NCBI GenBank assembly: GCA_016710465.1
Contig: JADJVS010000014.1
Location: 992,001-1,056,000 of the forward strand
Length of the DNA stretch: 64,000 nucleotides
From: Sulfuritalea sp.
GTDB taxonomy: Bacteria > Pseudomonadota > Gammaproteobacteria > Burkholderiales > Rhodocyclaceae
Direction: 5' to 3'
Position numbers and translations under genes: made by a program. The notes under the pieces were generated by a model. That model worked only from the letters and a program-made list of their open reading frames with translations. It ran no database searches and was not told where the DNA came from. Of this stretch, positions 1 to 7,488 are shown one piece after another (within the stretch, counting starts at the first letter, position 1; each line of letters begins with the position of its first letter).

Positions 1-1
1 A

Positions 2-859
2 AAGCCCGCCGACATTGCCGCCGCCGCCCTTGACCACGCCAAACGGCACTACTACGACGTGATATTCGTCGATACCGCCGGTCGCCTGGCGATCGACGAA
101 GCCATGATGGCCGAGATCAAGGATCTGCATGCATTGCTGGCGCCGATCGAGACCCTGTTCGTGGTCGATGCCATGCTGGGCCAGGACGCCGTGAATACGG
201 CCAAGGCCTTCAATGAAGCGCTGCCGCTTTCCGGGGTGATCCTGACCAAGCTCGACGGCGATTCGCGCGGCGGCGCGGCGCTCTCGGTGCGCCATGTCAC
301 CGGCAAACCGATCAAGTTCGCCGGCGTCGGCGAAAAGCTGGCCGGGCTGGAAGAATTCCACCCCGAGCGCATGGCCAGCCGCATCCTCGGCATGGGCGAC
401 ATCCTCGGCCTGGTCGAGGAAGCCCAGCGCGGCGTCGATCAGGAAAAGGCCCAGGAATTCGTCAAGAAGATGAAGTCCGGCAAGGGCTTCGACCTGAACG
501 ACTTCAAGGACCAGATCGGGCAGATGAAGAAAATGGGCGGTCTCGGCGCCATGCTCGACAAGCTGCCGGCGCAGTTCGGCGCGCTTGCGGAAAAGGCCGG
601 CGGCGCGGTCGAGGACAAGTCCATCCGGCGCATCGAGGGCATCATCAATTCGATGACGCCGACCGAGCGCGGCAAGCCGGAGCTGATCAAGGCCAGCCGC
701 AAGCGGCGCATTGCCACCGGCGCAGGTGTGCCGGTGCAGGAAGTGAATCGCCTGCTCAACCAGTTCGAGCAGACGCAGAAGATGATGAAGCAGTTCTCCA
801 AGGGCGGCATGGCCAAGATGATGCGCGGCATGAAGGGCATGATTCCCGGCCTGCGCTGA
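2..859 (+). CDS. ffh: Signal recognition particle protein Ffh (C-terminal part)
   Basis: The reading frame is open from base 2, so the start lies outside the window. It encodes the second half of the SRP54 GTPase, which binds 4.5S RNA and signal sequences of inner-membrane proteins during translation. Visible are the DTAGR GTPase motif near the window edge, TKLDGDSRGG, and the G-domain end FHPERMASRILGMGD. The methionine-rich M domain follows, with KKMGGLGAMLDKLP, TPTERGKPELI, SRKRRIATGAG and the closing MAKMMRGMKG. The stop is at 857-859 and the C-terminus has normal length. Nothing is unusual except the cut by the window edge. Confidence 0.97.
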   Translation, partial: KPADIAAAALDHAKRHYYDVIFVDTAGRLAIDEAMMAEIKDLHALLAPIETLFVVDAMLGQDAVNTAKAFNEALPLSGVILTKLDGDSRGGAALSVRHVTGKPIKFAGVGEKLAGLEEFHPERMASRILGMGDILGLVEEAQRGVDQEKAQEFVKKMKSGKGFDLNDFKDQIGQMKKMGGLGAMLDKLPAQFGALAEKAGGAVEDKSIRRIEGIINSMTPTERGKPELIKASRKRRIATGAGVPVQEVNRLLNQFEQTQKMMKQFSKGGMAKMMRGMKGMIPGLR

Positions 860-932
860 ACGGCCGCCCGCCGAAGCATCCCCATAAGCATGTTGGTGGT
901 ATCCCGGCGTCACCGCGTGCCATGACACGCGT

Positions 933-2288
933 ATGATGGGCCTCCTCCAACTCTGCCAGACCGCTGGCCCCGCCCACGTCATGGACCTTCTCGATTGGCT
1001 GGTGCCGCCCGCCGCGCTCGACGATGCGCGCCTGCGCACGCGGCATCGGGGTATTGCCAAGGCCTTGCTGACCATCTCGCTGGTGGTCTCGATCATGCTG
1101 TTGGCGGTGGCGTTCGTGCGCGGCGGGATGGGTGTCGCCTTCATCCTGTTCTTCCTTGCCTGCATCGTCACGCCGCTGATCGGCGCGGTGCTGATCCGGC
1201 TGACCGGCAACATCGGCCTCGGCCTCGTCGTCGCCAACGTCGGCGGGCTGGCGATCGTCACCGCCTGGGCGTTCATGAGCGGCGGCATCCTCTCGGTGGC
1301 CCTGCCGGCCTATCTGGCCAACATCGCGCTGCTCAGCACCTTCGGCAATGTCGGCCTGCTGATTGGGTTCGGCGTCGCGCTGGGCGCGGCGCTTGTCCTG
1401 CTTTACCTTGCCACGATCACGGGCTGGCTGCCGGCGAGCATCTTCCTCGCCGGCGAAACGCCCGGGCTGATGCTGACGGCCATGCTGGGCTCGCTGGCCA
1501 TCGTCGTCCTCGCCGGCTATTTCCTGGCGCGCGACCGGGCGCTGGTCAAGGTCCGCCTGCGCGAGGCGCGCCATGCCGCCGAACAGTCGAGTCGCGCCAA
1601 GGCCGTGTTCCTGCGCTCGATGAGCCAGGAATTCCGCGCGCCGCTCGGGGCCATCCTCGGCGAAGCGACGAACCTGCAGGTGAGATTGCCCGCGGATGCC
1701 GCCGAGCAGCAAAGCCTGCAAGGCATCGTCACCGCCGGGAACTACCTCGGCGATCTGCTCAATCAGTTGCTCGAAGTCAGCCGCGCCGAAGCCGACGAAA
1801 CCTTGTTGCGCATCGAGCCGGTGCCGGTGAGCCAGATTGTCGCGCCGTGCCTGGCCATCGTCGGTCCGGAGGCCGTCCGCCGTGAAGTCGTCGTCGAGGA
1901 CATCTGCGGCGAGTTGGCCGAGCGCAAGGTCTGGGCCGACCGGGTGCTGGTGCGGCAGGTGGTGCTCAACCTCCTGACCAACGCGGTCAAGTTCAATCGC
2001 CCCCAGGGTCGGGTGTCCGTCTCGTGCAAGCCGGGCAGCGCGGGTTTTCTGCGTATCGTGGTGACCGATAGCGGGCCGGGAATTTCCCGCGATGTCCAGG
2101 CCGAACTGTTTGCCCCGTTTTCCAGCATGGGTCTGGAGCAGGGCGGCGTGCAGGGCGGCGGCCTTGGTCTGGTGATGTCCAAACGCCTCATCGAACGCAT
2201 GCGCGGCCACATCGGCGTCGAATCCATCGTCGGCCTTGGCAGCAGTTTCTGGATCGATTTGCCGCTTGCCGAGTCGGTCGGGCCCTGA
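933..2288 (+). CDS. Membrane histidine-kinase-like protein lacking the H-box histidine
   Basis: 451 residues from the first ATG; a later ATG at 981 is an alternative and neither has a good ribosome site. About six hydrophobic segments lie between residues 45 and 205 with no sizeable periplasmic loop. A dimerisation/H-box region follows (about 225-290), then an ATPase domain with N box LLTNAVKFN, G1 DSGPGIS, F-box-like FAPFSS and G2 GGGLGLVMSKRL. The H-box reads SMSQEFRAPLGAI: the normal phospho-accepting histidine of SHELRTPL is glutamine (codon CAG at 1627-1629). It can probably bind ATP but not autophosphorylate in the usual way. No response regulator lies beside it. It may be a regulatory pseudokinase. 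Confidence 0.85.
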   Translation: MMGLLQLCQTAGPAHVMDLLDWLVPPAALDDARLRTRHRGIAKALLTISLVVSIMLLAVAFVRGGMGVAFILFFLACIVTPLIGAVLIRLTGNIGLGLVVANVGGLAIVTAWAFMSGGILSVALPAYLANIALLSTFGNVGLLIGFGVALGAALVLLYLATITGWLPASIFLAGETPGLMLTAMLGSLAIVVLAGYFLARDRALVKVRLREARHAAEQSSRAKAVFLRSMSQEFRAPLGAILGEATNLQVRLPADAAEQQSLQGIVTAGNYLGDLLNQLLEVSRAEADETLLRIEPVPVSQIVAPCLAIVGPEAVRREVVVEDICGELAERKVWADRVLVRQVVLNLLTNAVKFNRPQGRVSVSCKPGSAGFLRIVVTDSGPGISRDVQAELFAPFSSMGLEQGGVQGGGLGLVMSKRLIERMRGHIGVESIVGLGSSFWIDLPLAESVGP

Positions 2289-2327
2289 AATTTTCCTGGT
2301 GGCAGGCTGGCGGCGATTACCTTGGCT

Positions 2328-2333
2328 TATAAT
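2328..2333 (+). promoter_or_regulatory. Candidate -10 box for apbC
   Basis: A perfect TATAAT lies about 100 bp upstream of apbC in a relatively AT-rich gap after the kinase gene. No good TTGACA-like -35 is seen 16-18 bp upstream, so this is only a possible promoter. Confidence 0.3.
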
Positions 2334-2430
2334 TCCGATAAAAATAGTCAGGTATTGTCGCGTGGCAATGCAGCGATAATTCCCGACTGGTTTCAGAACC
2401 CATCGATACCCGTCATCAACAAAGGCTCCC

Positions 2431-3522
2431 ATGTCCATCAACGAACAAAGCATCCAGACCGCACTTAGCCACGTTATCGACGCCAACACCGGCAAGGATC
2501 TGGTCAGCGGTCGCAGCGTCAGGAACATCAAGATCAACGGCAATGACGTCGCGCTCGACGTCGAGCTCGGCTATCCGGCAAAGAGCCAGATCGACGGGCT
2601 GCGCGCGGCGGTAATCGCCGAAATCAAGAAGTTGCCGGGCGTCGGCAACATCAGCGCCAACGTGTTTTCCAAGGTGGTCACCCACGCCGTGCAAAAGGGC
2701 GTCAAGCTGATCCCCGGCGTCAAGAACATCATCGCCGTGGCCAGCGGCAAGGGCGGCGTCGGCAAGTCGACCACCGCCGTGAACCTGGCCCTGGCCCTGG
2801 CCGCCGAAGGCGCCACGGTGGGCCTGCTCGACGCCGACATCTACGGACCCTCGTTGCCGACCATGCTCGGCATTCCCACCGGGCGGCCCGAATCCGCCGA
2901 CGGCAAGAGCCTGGAGCCGATGGATGCGCATGGCATCCAGGCGATGTCGATCGGCTTCCTCATCGACCCCGAGCAGCCCATGGTCTGGCGCGGCCCGATG
3001 GTGACCCAGGCGCTGACCCAGTTGCTGACCGAGACGCGCTGGCGCGACGTCGATTACCTTGTCATCGACATGCCGCCCGGCACCGGCGACATCCAGCTCA
3101 CCCTGGCGCAGCAGGTGCCGGTGACCGGCGCGGTGATCGTCACAACGCCCCAGGACATCGCCCTGCTCGACGCGCGCAAGGGCCTCAAGATGTTCGAGAA
3201 GGTCGGCATCCCGATATTGGGCATCGTCGAGAACATGAGCATCCACATCTGCTCCAAGTGCGGCCATGCCGAACACATCTTCGGTTCCGGCGGCGGCGAC
3301 CGGATGGCCAAGGATTACGAGGTCGAGATGCTCGGCGCCCTGCCCCTGGCGATGGCGATCCGCGAACAGATGGACGGCGGCAAGCCGACCGTCGAAGCCG
3401 AGCCGGACGGCCCGGCGACCGAGATCTACAAGACCATCGCCCGCCGCGTGGCGGTGAAGATCGCCGAAAAGGCCAAGGACCACACCAGCAAGTTCCCGTC
3501 GATCAAGGTGATGAACACCTGA
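2431..3522 (+). CDS. apbC: Iron-sulfur cluster carrier protein ApbC/Mrp
   Basis: 363 residues, the usual length. An N-terminal DUF59 domain (about 1-85) precedes a MinD/ParA-type P-loop ATPase with the deviant Walker A GKGGVGKST (about 105-113), the Mrp signature DIYGPSLPTML and DMPPGTGDIQLTLAQ. The C-terminal CSKC pair near residue 273 (in ICSKCGHAEHIFG) holds a bridging Fe-S cluster in this family. The role is to load Fe-S clusters onto apoproteins in the cytoplasm. Transcribed alone, convergent with bioF, with a strong GC hairpin between them. Confidence 0.96.
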   Translation: MSINEQSIQTALSHVIDANTGKDLVSGRSVRNIKINGNDVALDVELGYPAKSQIDGLRAAVIAEIKKLPGVGNISANVFSKVVTHAVQKGVKLIPGVKNIIAVASGKGGVGKSTTAVNLALALAAEGATVGLLDADIYGPSLPTMLGIPTGRPESADGKSLEPMDAHGIQAMSIGFLIDPEQPMVWRGPMVTQALTQLLTETRWRDVDYLVIDMPPGTGDIQLTLAQQVPVTGAVIVTTPQDIALLDARKGLKMFEKVGIPILGIVENMSIHICSKCGHAEHIFGSGGGDRMAKDYEVEMLGALPLAMAIREQMDGGKPTVEAEPDGPATEIYKTIARRVAVKIAEKAKDHTSKFPSIKVMNT

Positions 3523-3529
3523 CCTTGGC

Positions 3530-3549
3530 GGCCCGGGAAGCCCCGGGCC
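3530..3549. terminator. GC hairpin between convergent apbC and bioF
   Basis: Perfect 8-bp stem GGCCCGGG/CCCGGGCC with an AAGC loop, in the 28-bp gap between the two stop codons. It could stop transcription from either side, but no T tract follows, so terminator function is inferred from position. Confidence 0.5.
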
Positions 3550-3550
3550 C

Positions 3551-4753
3551 TCAGCGTCGCGGCAGGCTTGCCGCGAGCGCCGCCAGCAGGCGGCCCATCT
3601 CCGCCTCGCCCAGCCCGCTGTTGATCGCCAGGCGCAGGCGGCTGCTGCCGGGCGCCACCGTCGGCGGGCGGATCGCCACGGCGAGGATGCCGGCGGCTTC
3701 GAGCGCGGCGGCGGCGGCCAGCGTATCGGTTTCGGCGCCGATCACCGCCGGCACGATCTGGGTGCTCGACTCCAGCGTTGAAATCCCACGTGCCGCCAGC
3801 GCCTCGCGCAGGCGCTGCGCGTTGGCGGCGACGCGCGCGCGCTCGGCGTCCATGCCCGGCAGCAGGTCGAGCGCCGCGTCAACGGCGCCCAGCACCGGCG
3901 GCGGCAGGGCGGTGGTGAAGATGAAGCCGCTGCAGCGATTCACCAGCCAGTCGATCAGCGCGCGCGAGCCGGCGACGTAGGCGCCGAAGGCGCCGAAGGC
4001 CTTGCCCAGCGTGCCCATCACCACGTCGATGCCCTCGCAGGCGGCGGCCAGTCCGCGACCCTGCGGGCCGAGGATGCCGGTAGCATGAGCCTCGTCGACA
4101 TACAGCAGGGCGCCATGGCGTTCGGCGATTTGCGCCAGTGCCGGCAGCTTGGCGCGATCGCCGTCCATGCTGAACACCGACTCGGTAACGACCAGCTTGC
4201 GGCCGGCATGCGCGGCAAGCAGTTCATCGAGGTGATCGAGGTCGTTGTGCCGAAAAACATGAACCGGGCAACGCGCCGCGCGCGCGCCGTGGATGATGCT
4301 GGCGTGGTTGAGCTGGTCACTGAATATCGCCGTCGCATTTGCCGCGGTGTTCGCCGTATCGCCAGCGCCGACTCCTGGCCCCAGCCGCGCCAGCGCCGGC
4401 AGCACCGTGGCATTGGCCTGAAAGCCGCTGGAGAACAGCAGCGCCGCCTCGCGGCCCTTGAAGTCGGCGAGGCGTTGCTCCACCGCCAGCGTGATGTCGC
4501 GCGTGCCGGTCACCAGGCGCGAGGCCGGCGCGCCGGCGCCGTGGCGCTGCGCCCATTCGGCGGCGCGCGCCTTGAGCAAGGGATGCTGGCTGAGGCCGAG
4601 GTAATCGTTGGACGACACATCGAGCAGCGGCCGGCCACCGGCGTCGCGCAATTGTCCGGAGGCGAAGGACAGCGCCCGCAGGCGTCGCTGGCGCGCGCCG
4701 GCATCGAGCGCGGCAAGCTCCGCGCGCAGCAGCGGGTCCAGCGACTTGTCCAC
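3551..4753 (-). CDS. bioF: 8-amino-7-oxononanoate synthase
   Basis: 400 residues with a GTG start at 4753-4751. It condenses pimeloyl-ACP (or pimeloyl-CoA) with alanine in biotin synthesis, using PLP. Family marks are SSNDYLGLSQHP near the N-terminus, SVFSMDGD, YVDEAHATGILGPQGRG and the PLP lysine in GTLGKAFGAFGAYV. The segment between FQAN and DQLNHAS is about 15 residues longer than in E. coli BioF. The extra stretch GVGAGDTANTAANA coincides with a copy of the dispersed repeat seen across the window (4352-4377). The GTG overlaps the bioA stop by one base (TAGTG), so the two are probably translationally coupled. Confidence 0.95.
   Translation of the reverse strand: MDKSLDPLLRAELAALDAGARQRRLRALSFASGQLRDAGGRPLLDVSSNDYLGLSQHPLLKARAAEWAQRHGAGAPASRLVTGTRDITLAVEQRLADFKGREAALLFSSGFQANATVLPALARLGPGVGAGDTANTAANATAIFSDQLNHASIIHGARAARCPVHVFRHNDLDHLDELLAAHAGRKLVVTESVFSMDGDRAKLPALAQIAERHGALLYVDEAHATGILGPQGRGLAAACEGIDVVMGTLGKAFGAFGAYVAGSRALIDWLVNRCSGFIFTTALPPPVLGAVDAALDLLPGMDAERARVAANAQRLREALAARGISTLESSTQIVPAVIGAETDTLAAAAALEAAGILAVAIRPPTVAPGSSRLRLAINSGLGEAEMGRLLAALAASLPRR
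4352..4377 (+). repeat. Dispersed 25-bp repeat, copy inside bioF
   Basis: Contains GCCGTATCGCCAGCGCCGAC followed by TCCTGG. The same word, with one or two changes, occurs in integron cassettes and intergenic regions. Here it lies antisense to bioF and supplies the VGAGDT residues of an extra loop absent from typical BioF proteins. Confidence 0.7.
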
Positions 4754-6021
4754 TACAGGGTCGCCGCCCGCTCGGCGAGCACGCGGCGCACCGCGCCCGT
4801 GAGCACGGAGAGGTCGGCGGAGTCGATGACGAAGGGCGGCATCAGGTACACGATGCGGCCAAACGGCCGGACCCAGACGCCCAGCTCGGGAAAGCGCCGG
4901 CGCATCGCGTCGAGGTCGACGGTGCCGTCGAGCTCCACGGCGCCGATGGCCCCCTTGACGCGCAGGTCGGCCACGCCGGCGATGGCGCGGCAGGGCTCCA
5001 GCTTGGCGCGCAACTGGGCTTCGATGGCCGCCACCTGTTCCAGGCGCGGCTCGCGCTCGAAGAGGTCGAGCGAGGCATGGGCCGCGGCGCAGGCCAGCGG
5101 GTTGGCCATGTAGGTCGGGCCGTGCATCAGCGCCGCCCCGGGGTCGTCGGACAGGAAAGCCTCGAAGACCTGGCGCCGGGCCACGGTGGCGGCCAGCGGC
5201 AGGGTGCCGCCGGTCAGCGCCTTCGACAGGCAGAGGATGTCGGGAATGACATTCGCCTCGCCGCAGGCGAACAGCTTTCCGCTGCGGCCGAAGCCGGTCA
5301 TGATCTCGTCGGCGATCAGCAGAACCCCGTGGCGCCGGCAGGCCTCGGCGACGAAGGCCAGGGTTGCCGCGTCATGCATCTTCATGCCGCCGGCGCCCTG
5401 CACCAGCGGTTCGACGATCACGGCGGCGACGCGCGCGGCCTGGGTTTCCAGCAGCAGATCGAAGGCGCGGCGCATGGACTCGTCGGCCGGCAGCTCGGCC
5501 ATGATCTGCTCCGGCATGCTGCCGGCAAACAGGGTATGCATGCCTTCCTCGGGGTCGCACAGCGCCATGGTGGCGAAGGTGTCGCCGTGGTAGCCATGGC
5601 GGAAGCAGACGATGCGCTGCTTTGCCGCCTGCCCCTTGTTGCGCCAGAACTGGATCGCCATCTTCAGTGCCACTTCCACCGCCACCGAGCCCGACTCGGT
5701 GAAGAACACGCGTTCCAGGTCGCCCGGCAGCAGGCTGGCGAGTCGCGTGGCGAGGCGTGCCGCCGGCTCATGCACGAGGCCGGCGAACATCACGTGGGGC
5801 AGCGTGGCAAGCTGGGCCTCGACCGCGGCGCGGATGTGCGGATGCGCGTAGCCGTGGCAGGCGGTCCACCACGAGGAAATGCCGTCGATCAGTTCGCGTC
5901 CGTCAGCCAGCCTCAGGCGCACCCCCTTGGCCGAGACCACCGGCAGCGGCGTCGGCGCCGTTTTCATCTGCGTATAGGGCAGCCAGAGATGGGCAAGGCC
6001 CGGGGTCAGCCAGTCGGACAT
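4753..6021 (-). CDS. bioA: Adenosylmethionine--8-amino-7-oxononanoate aminotransferase
   Basis: 422 residues, normal length for class-III aminotransferase BioA, which converts 8-amino-7-oxononanoate to 7,8-diaminopelargonate with SAM as amino donor. Visible are the N-terminal HLWLPYTQMK, the SSWWTACHGYAHP motif, ESGSVAVEVALKMA, RHGYHGDTFATM, LLIADEIMTGFGRSG and the PLP lysine in CLSKALTGGTLPL. It is first in a leftward bioA-bioF pair. Its start is 45 bp from the divergent bioD start, so the biotin promoters share this short gap. Confidence 0.97.
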   Translation of the reverse strand: MSDWLTPGLAHLWLPYTQMKTAPTPLPVVSAKGVRLRLADGRELIDGISSWWTACHGYAHPHIRAAVEAQLATLPHVMFAGLVHEPAARLATRLASLLPGDLERVFFTESGSVAVEVALKMAIQFWRNKGQAAKQRIVCFRHGYHGDTFATMALCDPEEGMHTLFAGSMPEQIMAELPADESMRRAFDLLLETQAARVAAVIVEPLVQGAGGMKMHDAATLAFVAEACRRHGVLLIADEIMTGFGRSGKLFACGEANVIPDILCLSKALTGGTLPLAATVARRQVFEAFLSDDPGAALMHGPTYMANPLACAAAHASLDLFEREPRLEQVAAIEAQLRAKLEPCRAIAGVADLRVKGAIGAVELDGTVDLDAMRRRFPELGVWVRPFGRIVYLMPPFVIDSADLSVLTGAVRRVLAERAATL

Positions 6022-6066
6022 GGGAAGGGCGCGGGGCCGCTAGAATCGCGACGAAACGGGGAAACT

Positions 6067-6801
6067 ATGGGCGCAAATTTTATCACCGGCACCGGCACCG
6101 ACATCGGCAAGACCTGGCTCTGCTGCGCCTTGCTGCGCCATTGGCGGGCCGCCGGCCTGCGCCCGTCGGCGCTCAAGCCGGTGCTCACCGGCTTCGATCC
6201 CGACGCGCCCGAGTCCGGCGATGCCGGCCAACTGCTTGCCGCGCTGGACCAGCCCATCGACGACCGCGTGCTGGAGGCCATCGCGCCCTGGCGCTATGCG
6301 GCGGCTTTGTCGCCCGACATGGCGGCGGCCCAGGAACGCCGCCAGGTGCCTTTCGACGCCCTGGTGGCGTTTACGCGCCGTTGCCTGCCGCCGAAAGTGA
6401 ACCCCGGGCCGGCAGGGCTGGTCGGTGCCGACTCCCGCCCCCTGCTGGTTGAGGGTGTGGGCGGCGTCATGGTGCCGCTGGACCAGACCCATACGGTGCG
6501 CGACTGGATTGCCGCCAGCGGCCTGCCCGCCGTGCTGGTGGCCGGCTCCTATCTTGGCAGCATGAGCCACACGCTGACGGCGCTGGAGGCGCTGGCGCGC
6601 GTTGCCGCGCCGGTTGCCGCCGTCGTGATCAACGAGAGCGAGGGCTCGCCGGTGCCGATCGAACTGACCCTGGACAGCCTGCTGCGCCATGTGGCCGGCA
6701 TCCCGCTGGTCGGTATCCGGCGCGCCGCTCCGGGGCCGGGCGTGGCCAGGCTGGCGGCGCTGCTCGGACCGGGAGTCCCGGCGTATACTGCGCCCCCTTG
6801 A
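6067..6801 (+). CDS. bioD: Dethiobiotin synthetase
   Basis: 244 residues from ATG 6067; longer upstream open frame in this phase is antisense to bioA and not used. It closes the ureido ring of dethiobiotin using ATP and CO2. The P-loop GTGTDIGKT is close to the N-terminus, KPVLTGFDP follows, and LLVEGVGGVMVPL is the second family motif. Its stop lies only 23 bp before dcd. With bioA and bioF it supplies three of the four late biotin steps; bioB is not in the window. Confidence 0.95.
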   Translation: MGANFITGTGTDIGKTWLCCALLRHWRAAGLRPSALKPVLTGFDPDAPESGDAGQLLAALDQPIDDRVLEAIAPWRYAAALSPDMAAAQERRQVPFDALVAFTRRCLPPKVNPGPAGLVGADSRPLLVEGVGGVMVPLDQTHTVRDWIAASGLPAVLVAGSYLGSMSHTLTALEALARVAAPVAAVVINESEGSPVPIELTLDSLLRHVAGIPLVGIRRAAPGPGVARLAALLGPGVPAYTAPP

Positions 6802-6824
6802 GTCACAATCCCTCCGGGTCAACC

Positions 6825-7391
6825 ATGAGCATCAAGTCCGACAAGTGGATCCGCCGCATGGCGGAACAGCACAAGATGATCGAGCCCTTCGAGGCCGGCC
6901 AGGTGCGCGAAGCCAACGGCCACAAGATCGTCTCCTACGGCACCTCGAGCTACGGCTACGACATTCGCTGCTCGCGCGAATTCAAGCTGTTCACCAACAT
7001 CAACAGCACCATTGTCGATCCGAAGAACTTCGACCCGAATTCCTTCGTCGAGGTGAATGCCGACTTCTGCATCATCCCGCCGAATTCCTTCGCCCTGGCG
7101 CGCACCGTCGAGTACTTCCGCATCCCGCGCAACGTGCTGACCATCTGCCTCGGCAAGAGCACCTACGCCCGCTGCGGCATCATCGTGAACGTCACGCCCT
7201 TCGAGCCGGAATGGGAAGGCTATGTGACACTTGAATTTTCCAACACCACGCCGCTGCCGGCCAAGATCTACGCTGGCGAAGGCTGCGCCCAGGTGCTGTT
7301 CTTCGAATCCGACGAGGTCTGCGAGACCTCCTACAAGGACAGGGGCGGCAAGTACCAGGGGCAGGTCGGCGTGACACTGCCCAAGATCTAG
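6825..7391 (+). CDS. dcd: dCTP deaminase
   Basis: 188 residues starting MSIKSDKWIRRMAEQ, the standard start for this family; an in-frame ATG at 6798 adds nine unlikely residues. It deaminates dCTP to dUTP for dTTP synthesis. Motifs include SSYGYDIRCSREFK, LGKSTYARCGI and TPFEPEWEGYVTLEFSN with the catalytic glutamate. The C-terminal KYQGQVG is also typical. It lies just downstream of bioD and upstream of the basic amino acid decarboxylase, an order common in betaproteobacteria. Confidence 0.96.
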   Translation: MSIKSDKWIRRMAEQHKMIEPFEAGQVREANGHKIVSYGTSSYGYDIRCSREFKLFTNINSTIVDPKNFDPNSFVEVNADFCIIPPNSFALARTVEYFRIPRNVLTICLGKSTYARCGIIVNVTPFEPEWEGYVTLEFSNTTPLPAKIYAGEGCAQVLFFESDEVCETSYKDRGGKYQGQVGVTLPKI

Positions 7392-7393
7392 GC

Positions 7394-7481
7394 GGGAAGG
7401 GGGAAGGGAGAAGGGGGAAGAGTAGAACCCGACCGCGCTCCCGGCTCCCCGACCCTTCTCCCTTCCCTCTTCTCCCTTCCC
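7394..7481. repeat. Polypurine/polypyrimidine inverted repeat
   Basis: A run built from GGGAAGGGGGAAGGGAGAAG units (about 7394-7422) is followed, after 30 bp, by its approximate complement in polypyrimidine (7453-7481). The arms can pair into a long imperfect hairpin. Each arm is also a strand-asymmetric tract able in principle to form triplex or G-rich structures. It fills the gap between dcd and the decarboxylase and ends 7 bp before that gene's ATG. Confidence 0.7.
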
Positions 7482-7488
7482 GGATTCC

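Noticed and set aside
756..2543. Long antisense frames over the kinase gene and over glgB (38777-40888), glgP, ubiA and others
   Set aside because: Each lies opposite a gene with clear family motifs and has the His/Arg/Gln-rich composition of a GC-rich shadow frame.
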